This document shows, piece by piece, positions 1 through 5,525 of a stretch of DNA of 5,848 nucleotides. Origin of the DNA: JAJPHT01 sp035687045 (lineage in GTDB: Archaea > Thermoplasmatota > SW-10-69-26 > JACQPN01 > JAJPHT01). How positions within the stretch are numbered: the stretch's first letter is position 1; the number at the start of each line of letters is the position of its first letter. The translations under genes were made by a program, and so were the position numbers. Location of the stretch: the NCBI GenBank assembly GCA_035687045.1, contig DASRYU010000085.1, positions 1 to 5,848 on the forward strand. Reading direction: 5' to 3'. The notes beneath the pieces are model-generated. The model searched no databases and was not told the DNA's origin. It saw nothing but the letters and a program-made list of their open reading frames with translations.

Positions 1-101
1 CGCCGGCGGGGACGCCAGCAACGGCGGCGACGCAGCGCCCGACGCCGCCGAGGAAGCACGAGCGCCCCCCGTCGCCGCCGTTGCTGGCGTCCCCGCCGGC
101 G
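1..101. repeat. Perfect 32-base inverted repeat with 37-base spacer
   Basis: Bases 1-32 are the exact reverse complement of bases 70-101; bases 33-69 form the spacer. Pairing stops at the inner edge (33 and 69 are both C) and could extend beyond the left edge of the window. On the minus strand the 70-101 arm encodes the repeat motif GGDASNGGD of the secreted protein, whereas the 1-32 arm encodes an unrelated AAVAGVPAG. The 70-101 arm therefore looks original and the 1-32 arm looks like its inverted copy. This may be a genuine hairpin or a fold-back artefact at a contig end. Confidence 0.85.
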
Positions 102-541
102 AGCGCGACGCACTGCGTGGTGAGCGCGCCGTTGCCGCCGCAGGATCCTTCGCCGTGGCCACCGTTCGAAGCGGCGCCTGCCGGGGCGACCGCGATGCAG
201 CTCGCGGATCCGATGCCGGCGTAGCGGGTCGTCCCGTACTTGTGCGCGCCACACGAGGCAGCGCCATCTCCCGCGTTGGAGGCGTCGCCGGTGCCGCTCA
301 CGGCGATGCAGCGCGCTCCGAGGTCGTGCCCAGCCTGGCAGCTGCCGGATCCGTCGTCGCCGTTGGCGGCGTCCCCGAGGAGGGCGACGCTCACGCCTTC
401 GTGCGTGCGGGCGTTCCCGGCCACGCTGAGCGCGAGCAGGTCCCCCTCGGCATCGCCGGTGACCGAGACGCCCACCGGGGCGGCCTGGACGAGCTGGGCG
501 CTCACGACGATGAAGAGGAGAAAAGAGCGAAGAACGCCCAT
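1..541 (-). CDS. Predicted secreted cysteine-rich repeat protein, C-terminus cut by window edge
   Basis: I do not recognise a family. The frame opens at an ATG (541-539) and stays open for 180 codons to the left edge, with no stop. Residues 1-20 look like a signal peptide: Met, a basic Arg at 5, a hydrophobic core (FLLFIVV) and an Ala-type cleavage site near VQA|AP. The mature part is rich in Gly, Ala, Ser and Asp and has eight cysteines (68, 78, 97, 115, 134, 144, 162, 170). It repeats about four times a unit of the form GDASNxGDGxxSC, then several residues, then C[IV]A[VL], at about 28-37 residues per unit (starts near 56, 85, 122, 150). The Cys pairs inside each unit suggest disulfide-stabilised extracellular repeats; this is inference. 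No Shine-Dalgarno site precedes the ATG, so the message may be leaderless. It lies 68 bases after rrp42 on the same strand and is functionally unrelated to it. The last ~30 bases lie inside an inverted repeat, so the extreme C-terminal reading may be unreliable. Confidence 0.7.
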   Translation of the reverse strand, partial: MGVLRSFLLFIVVSAQLVQAAPVGVSVTGDAEGDLLALSVAGNARTHEGVSVALLGDAANGDDGSGSCQAGHDLGARCIAVSGTGDASNAGDGAASCGAHKYGTTRYAGIGSASCIAVAPAGAASNGGHGEGSCGGNGALTTQCVALAGGDASNGGDGGRSCFLGGVGRCVAAVAGVPAG

Positions 542-570
542 GGGAGGACGCGCGAACACGCCTGGAAGGC

Positions 571-586
571 CTATTGAGCTTTGTGA
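571..586 (-). promoter_or_regulatory. Weak AT-rich patch upstream of the secreted-protein gene, possible TATA region
   Basis: In the 68-base gap between rrp42 and the secreted-protein ATG, the only AT-rich stretch reads ACAAAGCTCAATAG on the minus strand. Its near end lies about 30 bases upstream of the ATG. That distance would suit an archaeal TATA element for a leaderless message, and no Shine-Dalgarno site is present at this ATG. The match to a TATA consensus is poor. No clear U-tract terminator for the upstream operon is visible in this gap. Confidence 0.2.
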
Positions 587-609
587 CGGGGCGCGCGTCC
601 TCGGCCCAC

Positions 610-1410
610 TCACAGGCTCTTCTCGAGGATGCCGCGCAGCTCCGCCGCGTGCTGGGAGCCGCGGCGCACGATCTCGCGCACCTCGTCGGCGGTGTACGCG
701 CCGCCGAGGCCCTTCTGCATCGCGCGGATGTTCCCCTCGGAGTCGAAGCTCACGGAGAGGCGCGGGCCGCCGACCTTCTCCTCGATGGCCGAGGGGTCGA
801 ACAGGATCTGGCCGCCCAGCTTGATGGCGGTGACCATGATCGGCGTGTCCTTGATGGGCATCGGGAAGTCCTGGAGGGGGCCGACGCCTTCGATGCCGGT
901 GACCTTCGAGGCCGGCACGGTGGCCGTGCGCAGCGCCGCGATGCAGCCGAGGCTCGCCGCGTCGAAGAGGTTCCCGTCGTAGTCGACGGCGTGGATGTCG
1001 AGATAGCTCATCCAGATCTTCTCCTTCGGCTTGATGCACAGGGCGCCGAAGTCGATGCACTTGGACTCGCGGATGCCGCGGTCGACGACGCGCGCGACCT
1101 CGATCGCTTCCGGCGAGGGGGGCCCGACCTCGAAGTCGCTCGTCGCCATCGGGCGGAGCTCGGCCGAGGTGGTGAGCGTGCCGTCGTTGGGCGCGTCGGG
1201 GTAGGGCGTGCCCATGGCCATCTTGATGCCGACGACGACCTCGGTGCCGCCGAGGCGCACGCGGGCGCTCCCTTCGGCCTGCTGGATGTAGCGCGTGCGG
1301 ATGCTCAGCTCGCGGAACTCGTCGAAGCCGCGGCCGTCGTGGCGCTTGCCCTCGCGGGCGAGCTGCACGAGGTAGTCGCGCTTGATCTCGGCGACGATGT
1401 CGTCGCCCAT
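610..1410 (-). CDS. rrp42: Exosome complex subunit Rrp42 (non-catalytic RNase PH-fold ring subunit)
   Basis: This 266-residue protein has the usual length for archaeal Rrp42. It forms the hexameric exosome ring as a trimer of heterodimers with Rrp41; it shapes the active site and RNA path but is not itself the catalytic subunit (family knowledge). Family marks seen: the N-terminal helix with RDYLVQLAREGKRHDGRGFDEFR (residues ~11-33), a GSARVRLGGTEVVVGIK strand region (~47-63), and the VDRGIRESKCIDF segment (~108-120). The second half keeps the RNase PH core fold, with NLFDAASLGCIAALRTA in place of the phosphate-binding GTR loop of Rrp41. The ATG starts one base after the rrp41 stop codon, and a GGAGG site lies 9 bases upstream inside the end of rrp41, so translation is likely coupled. 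It is the last recognisable gene of the exosome cluster here. Unlike Rrp4 and Rrp41, it has no extra tail. Confidence 0.96.
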   Translation of the reverse strand: MGDDIVAEIKRDYLVQLAREGKRHDGRGFDEFRELSIRTRYIQQAEGSARVRLGGTEVVVGIKMAMGTPYPDAPNDGTLTTSAELRPMATSDFEVGPPSPEAIEVARVVDRGIRESKCIDFGALCIKPKEKIWMSYLDIHAVDYDGNLFDAASLGCIAALRTATVPASKVTGIEGVGPLQDFPMPIKDTPIMVTAIKLGGQILFDPSAIEEKVGGPRLSVSFDSEGNIRAMQKGLGGAYTADEVREIVRRGSQHAAELRGILEKSL

Positions 1411-1411
1411 C

Positions 1412-2278
1412 TCAGATCGCCTCCGGCTCGTCGTGGGCTTCGGCAGGCGCGGCGTCGTTCGCGCCCTCCGGCGCGGCCTCGGGCGCGGCGTCCGACGCGG
1501 CGGCCGGCTGCGCGGGCTCGCCGTCGTCGCCGTCGCCGCCGCCGTTCTGGGCGAGCTTCTCGTACTTGCGCAGAAGGGCCTGCTTCTGGAGCTCGTAGAT
1601 CTCCTCGGCGGCCTTCTGCGTGAGCTCGAGCGCGCGGTCCATGTCGGCGGGCGTGAAGTGCCCGTCCTGCTGGAGAAGGACGATCTCCTTCGTGTTGGAC
1701 ACGTAGGCGATGGGGAAGTCCGTCTCGCCGAAGTTGTCCTCCTCGCGCGAGAGGTCGAGGCAGACGACGCCGTCGATCTTGCCCGCGGCGACGGAGGTGA
1801 CCATGCCCTTCATGGGGATGCCCGCGTCCGCGAGCGCGACCGCGGCGGCCGTGACGCCGGCGCAGCGCGTGCCCGCCTCGGCCTCGAGGATCTCGATGAA
1901 GACGTCGATGGCGTTCCTCGGGTAGAGGCTCGCGAGCACGACGTGCTCGAGCGCCTCGCTCGAGATCTTGCTGATCTCCTGCGAGCGGCGGTCGGGGCCG
2001 GGGCGCTTGCGGTCGGAGACGGAGAACGCCGCCATGTTGTAGCGCACGCGCACGCGCGCCTTCGTCGGGTCCTGGTCGTGGCGCGGGTGGCACTCGCGGG
2101 GGCCGTACACGGCCGCCATGACCTTGTTGCCGCCCCACTCGAGATAGCACGAGCCGTCGGCCTGCTTGAGCACGCCCGCCTCGATCTTGATGTTCCTCAG
2201 CTGGTCCGGGCGGCGGCCGTCGGCGCGCAGCCCCTGGTCGTTGATCAGCACCATTCCTTCGGGTTTCTTTCCACCCAT
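1412..2278 (-). CDS. rrp41: Exosome complex catalytic subunit Rrp41 (phosphorolytic 3'-5' exoribonuclease)
   Basis: This 288-residue protein is the active RNase PH-fold subunit: with Rrp42 it degrades RNA 3'-5' using phosphate and can run in reverse to add A-rich tails (family knowledge). Seen: the family N-terminus MGGKKPEG, the DGRRPDQLRNIKIEAGVLKQADGS segment (~20-43), YGPRECHPRH (~58-67), the RNA-contacting PDRRS with Arg97-Arg98, the phosphate-binding AGTRCAG loop (135-141), and the metal/catalytic acidic motif EEDNFGETD. In that motif Asp181 and Asp187 match in spacing the paired acidic residues of PNPase/RNase PH. The core ends near residue 242. Residues ~243-288 are an extra acidic Ala/Pro/Asp/Glu tail, longer than the usual ~245-residue form. 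The ATG at 2278 is chosen because it begins the conserved N-terminus and has GGGAGG 10 bases upstream. The frame stays open further upstream through rrp4, but that stretch is only a shadow. The gap to the rrp4 stop is 5 bases. Confidence 0.97.
   Translation of the reverse strand: MGGKKPEGMVLINDQGLRADGRRPDQLRNIKIEAGVLKQADGSCYLEWGGNKVMAAVYGPRECHPRHDQDPTKARVRVRYNMAAFSVSDRKRPGPDRRSQEISKISSEALEHVVLASLYPRNAIDVFIEILEAEAGTRCAGVTAAAVALADAGIPMKGMVTSVAAGKIDGVVCLDLSREEDNFGETDFPIAYVSNTKEIVLLQQDGHFTPADMDRALELTQKAAEEIYELQKQALLRKYEKLAQNGGGDGDDGEPAQPAAASDAAPEAAPEGANDAAPAEAHDEPEAI
1420..1424 (-). promoter_or_regulatory. Shine-Dalgarno site for rrp42
   Basis: GGAGG on the minus strand, 9 bases from the rrp42 ATG. 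It lies inside the last codons of rrp41 and supports the chosen rrp42 start and coupled translation. Confidence 0.75.
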
Positions 2279-2283
2279 GAGAT

Positions 2284-3903
2284 TCAGTCCTCCCGTCCGC
2301 CGCGTCCGCCGCGGCCACGGCCTCGTCCACCACGGCGCCGGCCTCGGCCGCCACCGTTGCCACCGCCGCCCGAGCGCTCCTCGCGCTCTCCGCCTTCGCG
2401 GAACGCGCGGCGGGGGCGGTCGTCCTCGTCCTCGTCGTCGTCGCTGAAGCGGCGGGCGCGCGCCGGGCGCACGTCCTCCTCCTCGTCGGCCGGCGGCGGG
2501 GCCCGGCGCGCGGGGCGCTCGGGCTCGTCGCGCATCGCGCGGCGCGCGGGGCGCTCCTCGACCTCGGGAGCGCGGCGGCGCATCGGCCGCTCCTCCTCTT
2601 CGTCCTCGTCGCGCGCGCGGCGCGGCGGGCGCTCGTCCTCGAAGCGCGGCTTGCGGGCCGGGCGCTCCTCGACGTCGTCGTCGAAGCGAGGCTTGCGCGC
2701 GGGGCGCTCCTCGACCTCGTCGCTGAAGCGGGACTTGCGGACGGGGCGCTCCTCGGCCTCGTCGGCGAAGCGCGGCTTGCGCGCGGGGCGCTCCGCGGGC
2801 TCGTCGTCGAAGCGGGCCTTGCGCGCGGGCGCGGGGCGCTCCTCCGGCTCGTCGCGGAAGCGGCGCTCGCGCGGCGCCTCGCCCATCTCGCGGCGCGGGC
2901 GCTCCTCGCGGCGCGGCTCGCGCTCCTCGCGCTCGCGCGCCTGCTGTCGGCCGCTGTGCGGCTCGCTGCGGTGGGCGCGGCGCTCGCTGTGATGGGCCTC
3001 GGGCCGGCGGCCTTCGCGACCGCCCTCGCGACCGCCCTCGCGGGGGCCCTCGCGGCCGCCCTCGCGGCGCATCTCGCGGTCGCGGGAGAGGTCGACGTCG
3101 TCCTCCTCGGCGCGCTCGACGCGCGGGCGTTCGCGGCGCTCGCGGCGCGGGCGGAACTCCTCGTCGCCGCCTTCCGCGCCCTCGCCTTCGCCCTCGCCCG
3201 CCTCGGCCTCGGTCGCGCGCTTGCGCTCGGCCGCGCCGGGGCGGCGCTCCTCGAGCCACGCCTTCATGCGGTCGGTGAGGCCGCTCGTGTGCGCCTCGGC
3301 CTCGATCTTGTGGAGGGCCTCGAGCGCGAGCGCGACGTCCGCGGCCTCGCCGTCGAGCCACACGACGCCGTTCTGCCCGACGAACATGCGGACGCTCGTG
3401 TAGTCCTTCAGGAGCGCGATCATGCTGCCGTTGCGGCCGACGATGCGCGGGACCTTGCTCGGCGCGACCTCCCAGATGAGGCCGCCGGTGAGCTTGCGGC
3501 ACTGCCGGTCCTTCATCGAGACCTGCGCCTTCTTCATCTCGTCGACGTGCACGATCTTCAGGAGGACCGTGTCGCCGATGTCGAGGTACTTCGAGGTCTC
3601 GCCGAACTCGACGCGCCAGGGCACGTCGTTCACGTGCATGCCGACGTCGTTCGCGGCTCCGACGTTGATGTACCAGTTGCTCGGGCCCAGCTCGACGACG
3701 GTGCCGATCACCATGTCGCCGCGGAACGGCTCGTAGCGGCCGTTCAGGCTGATCACGTTCACGCGATCGCCTCGGACCGACTTCACGCCCAGCCGGAGCG
3801 CACGGATCTCGCGCCCCTCCAGGTACGTGTTCTGCCCGGGCAGGAACTCGTCGCTCGTTGCGACGATCTCGCCGGGGACGACGATCTGTCTCGTCTCGGT
3901 CAT
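2284..3903 (-). CDS. rrp4: Exosome cap subunit Rrp4 with a giant charged low-complexity C-terminal tail
   Basis: Rrp4 sits as a trimeric cap on the Rrp41-Rrp42 ring and captures RNA through S1 and KH domains (family knowledge). Seen in order: an N-terminal Rrp4 domain (~1-58) with VVPGEIV and the LPGQNTY loop; an S1 domain (~60-131) with RGDMVIGTVVELGPSNWYIN; and a KH domain (~138-200) with the GxxG loop GRNG at 156-159. A conserved helix ends near 220, where archaeal Rrp4 normally finishes (~230-250 residues). Here the protein continues to 539. The tail has an acidic Glu/Gly stretch (~231-249), Arg/Glu-rich runs, REGG repeats (281-298), 14-residue tandem repeats (365-420, with flanking variants), Asp/Glu and Arg/Pro blocks, and a terminal Gly/Arg RGG-type segment (~513-537). 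It is presumably disordered. The tail is in frame with the domains and rrp41 follows after 5 bases, so it is not a readthrough artefact. The gap from sbds is 22 bases; GAGCTGAT (3914-3907) is a weak, close ribosome binding site. Confidence 0.95.
   Translation of the reverse strand: MTETRQIVVPGEIVATSDEFLPGQNTYLEGREIRALRLGVKSVRGDRVNVISLNGRYEPFRGDMVIGTVVELGPSNWYINVGAANDVGMHVNDVPWRVEFGETSKYLDIGDTVLLKIVHVDEMKKAQVSMKDRQCRKLTGGLIWEVAPSKVPRIVGRNGSMIALLKDYTSVRMFVGQNGVVWLDGEAADVALALEALHKIEAEAHTSGLTDRMKAWLEERRPGAAERKRATEAEAGEGEGEGAEGGDEEFRPRRERRERPRVERAEEDDVDLSRDREMRREGGREGPREGGREGGREGRRPEAHHSERRAHRSEPHSGRQQAREREEREPRREERPRREMGEAPRERRFRDEPEERPAPARKARFDDEPAERPARKPRFADEAEERPVRKSRFSDEVEERPARKPRFDDDVEERPARKPRFEDERPPRRARDEDEEEERPMRRRAPEVEERPARRAMRDEPERPARRAPPPADEEEDVRPARARRFSDDDEDEDDRPRRAFREGGEREERSGGGGNGGGRGRRRGGRGRGRGGRGGRED
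2289..2294 (-). promoter_or_regulatory. Shine-Dalgarno site for rrp41
   Basis: GGGAGG on the minus strand, 10 bases from the rrp41 ATG. It lies in the final codons of rrp4, which end in Gly-Arg-Glu-Asp. It fixes the rrp41 start at 2278 rather than further upstream in the open frame. Confidence 0.75.
2644..2811 (-). repeat. Four 42-base tandem repeats in the rrp4 tail (14-residue units)
   Basis: Four in-phase units (2811-2770, 2769-2728, 2727-2686, 2685-2644) encode residues 365-420 with consensus FxDExxERPxRKxR. By eye the last two units agree at about 36 of 42 bases. Degenerate copies flank them: a 16-residue version at 349-364 (2859-2812) and a partial one starting at Phe421. Codon-phase conservation points to expansion within the gene. 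Confidence 0.9.
3010..3063 (-). repeat. Short REGG-type repeats in the rrp4 tail
   Basis: Residues 281-298 of Rrp4 repeat Gly-Gly-Arg-Glu four times with one Pro variant. In DNA this shows as a 12-base periodicity (CGCCCTCGCGAC-like on the plus strand). It is part of the low-complexity tail and a place where slippage could change length. Confidence 0.7.
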
Positions 3904-3925
3904 TGTATCAGCTCGGAAAGGGATA

Positions 3926-4648
3926 TCACGGGTTGTTCGTGCTCTTGAGCAGCCGCGTCTCGACGTCCCCGTGCGTGCGCTTGTTGAGCTCGCCGAAGAA
4001 TTCGTTCTGCATGCCGCCGGGGATCTCGACGACGGCGATGAACGAGCCGTCGCTCTGCCACGCCTGCTGCTTGAGCTCGCCCCAGCCGTGGAGGGCCGCG
4101 GCCGCCTTGCCGGCGTGCTGCGGCGGGAACTTGACGGCGATCTGCACCGTCTCGATGCGGATGGGGATGAGCGGGCGGATCGCCTTCAGGACGTCCTCGA
4201 CCTGGCGGTCGACGGACTTGAAGGGGTCGAGGTGGATGCGCGCCTCGTCCATCGCGGTCTCGATGCGCGAGGGCGGGTGCGGCGCCTTGGTCTGCGGGTT
4301 GATGGCGTTGCGCGCGATGTGCGCGATGATGAGGCGCTTCTTGCGCTCGACCATGCGGCGGCGCTGGTCGGTCGTGAGCTGGAGGTCCCCCTTGAGGAGG
4401 ACCTGCTTCACGCACTCGGTGAGGTCGGTGGTGCCGAACGCCTTCATCAGCTCCTCGTTCGACGCCTTCGCCCCATCTCGGGCGGGACCCACGAAGACGC
4501 CCTCCACCGCGAGGAGCTCGTCGAGGTCGAGCTTGACGTTGCCCTTCTCCTCGCGGAAATGGAGCGCGATCTCGGGGTCGACGAGGATCTGGAGCTCGAG
4601 CCCGTGCTTGTCGAGCTTCGCCGTGACGGCCTCGTCGAGCGTGACCAT
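3926..4648 (-). CDS. sbds: SBDS-family ribosome maturation factor
   Basis: This 240-residue protein has the usual length and all three domains of archaeal SBDS (Shwachman-Bodian-Diamond syndrome protein). SBDS works with the EF2-type GTPase to release the anti-association factor IF6 from the large ribosomal subunit (family knowledge). The N-terminal FYSH domain (~1-92) ends with the hallmark AFGTTDLTECVKQVLLKGDLQLT. The central helical domain (~93-163) holds RNAINPQTKAPHPPSRIE and the DPFKSVDRQVEDVLKAIRPLIPI segment. The C-terminal ferredoxin-like domain covers ~164-235. The ATG at 4648 lies 6 bases after the psmA stop, so the two are probably cotranscribed. The only ribosome-binding-like element is GAGG 4 bases before the ATG, closer than usual, so coupling to psmA translation is likely. 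sbds next to psmA and rrp4 is the standard superoperon order. Confidence 0.96.
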   Translation of the reverse strand: MVTLDEAVTAKLDKHGLELQILVDPEIALHFREEKGNVKLDLDELLAVEGVFVGPARDGAKASNEELMKAFGTTDLTECVKQVLLKGDLQLTTDQRRRMVERKKRLIIAHIARNAINPQTKAPHPPSRIETAMDEARIHLDPFKSVDRQVEDVLKAIRPLIPIRIETVQIAVKFPPQHAGKAAAALHGWGELKQQAWQSDGSFIAVVEIPGGMQNEFFGELNKRTHGDVETRLLKSTNNP

Positions 4649-4654
4649 GCGGCC

Positions 4655-5374
4655 TCAGCCCTGCGGAGGCATGCGGTCCGTGTACGCCTTGATCTCGTCG
4701 GGCGTCATCTTGCGGAACGCCGAGCCGGTGAGGACGAAGCCGATCTCGAGCGCGGCGGGGTTGAGCTTCCCCTCGGTGGCGCGGTAGAGCGCCTTGAGGC
4801 CGAGGTTGATCGCGTCGTCGCGCGACATCGCCTCGCGGTACTCGCCCTCGAAGACCTCCATGACCTGCGAGCGGCCCGCGCCGATGGCGGTCGCCTTGTA
4901 GGACATGAGGGCGCCGGAGGGGTCCGTCTCGAAGAGGTGGACGCCCGTCGAGTCGCTGCCGGCGATCAGGAGCGCCGTGCCGAAGGGGCGGACGCCGCCG
5001 TACTGGGTGTAGGTCTGCTTGAAGTCGCAGATCTTCTTGACGAGCGTCTCGACCTCCATGTTCTCGTCGTAGGTGACGCGGTTCATCTGGGCGTCGGTGC
5101 GGGCGCGGTCGACGAGCACGCGCGCGTCCGCGACGAGACCCGACGTGGCGACGCCGCAGTGGTCGTCGATCTTGAAGATCTTCTCGATCGACGCCGGCTC
5201 GATGAGCTGCGACGTGATGCGCTTGTCAACGATCAGCACGACGCCGTCCTTGAACTTCAGGCCGACCGTGGTGGTGCCACGCTTGACCGCTTCGCGCGCG
5301 TACTCCACCTGGAACAGGCGGCCATCGGGCGAGAAGACGGTGATCGCGCGGTCGTACATTTGCGCTGGCTGCAC
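4655..5374 (-). CDS. psmA: 20S proteasome alpha subunit
   Basis: This 239-residue protein forms the outer heptameric rings of the archaeal 20S proteasome, gates entry and docks the PAN/Cdc48 ATPases (family knowledge). Seen: the proteasome-alpha signature YDRAITVFSPDGRLFQVEYA (7-26) with the Tyr-Asp-Arg gate motif at 7-9, AREAVKRGTT, SGLVADARVLVDRAR (~78-92), and the YTQYGGVRPFG segment (122-132). Lys65 in IEKIF corresponds to the pocket lysine that receives the HbYX tail of the activator ATPase. The start is a GTG at 5374: it gives the family N-terminus MQPAQM and has AGGAGG 11 bases upstream, whereas the in-frame ATG at 5359 would be 26 bases from that site and would delete the gating residues. 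From memory, most archaeal versions read QMAYDR or similar; here one residue is missing before Tyr7. No beta subunit is in the window. Confidence 0.97.
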   Translation of the reverse strand: MQPAQMYDRAITVFSPDGRLFQVEYAREAVKRGTTTVGLKFKDGVVLIVDKRITSQLIEPASIEKIFKIDDHCGVATSGLVADARVLVDRARTDAQMNRVTYDENMEVETLVKKICDFKQTYTQYGGVRPFGTALLIAGSDSTGVHLFETDPSGALMSYKATAIGAGRSQVMEVFEGEYREAMSRDDAINLGLKALYRATEGKLNPAALEIGFVLTGSAFRKMTPDEIKAYTDRMPPQG

Positions 5375-5385
5375 GGGTCTCGGTT

Positions 5386-5391
5386 CCTCCT
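5386..5391 (-). promoter_or_regulatory. Shine-Dalgarno site for psmA (decides the GTG start)
   Basis: AGGAGG on the minus strand, 11 bases upstream of the GTG at 5374. It is too far from the ATG at 5359 to serve it, so it favours the GTG start. Confidence 0.7.
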
Positions 5392-5462
5392 ATGGGCTTA
5401 GGTGAGGGCGAGTGGATGACGCGGATGGCGCAGGTCCCAAGGCGGGACGGCGCCCAAGCGTC

Positions 5463-5483
5463 TCGGAAAAACGGGTTTTCCGA
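5463..5483 (-). promoter_or_regulatory. Perfect 8-bp dyad with 5-base loop in the pop5-psmA gap
   Basis: TCGGAAAA and TTTTCCGA flank a 5-base loop. On the minus strand the loop and descending arm give GTTTTTCC, a run of five T. The dyad lies 43 bases after the pop5 stop and 89 bases before the psmA GTG, in the only long gap of the cluster (5375-5525). It could be a weak U-tract terminator or processing site for pop5, or a palindromic operator for an internal psmA promoter. No convincing TATA box is seen nearby, and I see no gene in this gap. Confidence 0.4.
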
Positions 5484-5525
5484 AGCTCGTCTTTCGCGCG
5501 GGCATCGCGGGGTCCGTACTTGAAG

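Noticed and set aside
560..570. Small GCCT/AGGC stem after rrp42 as a terminator.
   Set aside because: It has only a 4-bp stem with a 3-base loop and no U-tract, so it is expected by chance at this GC content.
155..824. Plus-strand open frames over the left end (155-577 and 240-824).
   Set aside because: The minus-strand frame has a signal peptide and a regular Cys repeat, while the plus frames are compositional shadows with no motif or ribosome binding site.
2644..2859. CRISPR-like array because of regular 42-base spacing.
   Set aside because: The units are contiguous with no unique spacers, are in codon phase and encode the Rrp4 protein repeat.
1382..2992. Very long open frames on the plus strand across rrp41/rrp4, and similar ones at 574-1623, 2956-3948 and 3827-5401.
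   Set aside because: They lie opposite well-recognised genes, have biased Arg/Ala/Leu/Asp/Val or Ser/Arg composition with no domain signature, and arise from the lack of stop codons at high GC.
2279..3502. The rrp41 reading frame stays open for over 1.2 kb upstream through rrp4, which could suggest a frameshift fusion of Rrp4 and Rrp41.
   Set aside because: The upstream part encodes featureless Arg/Ala/Pro/Gly sequence, as expected from a GC-rich, stop-poor shadow of the Rrp4 tail. The conserved Rrp41 N-terminus begins at the ATG at 2278 with its own GGGAGG site, and Rrp4 has its own stop. I saw no slippery site.
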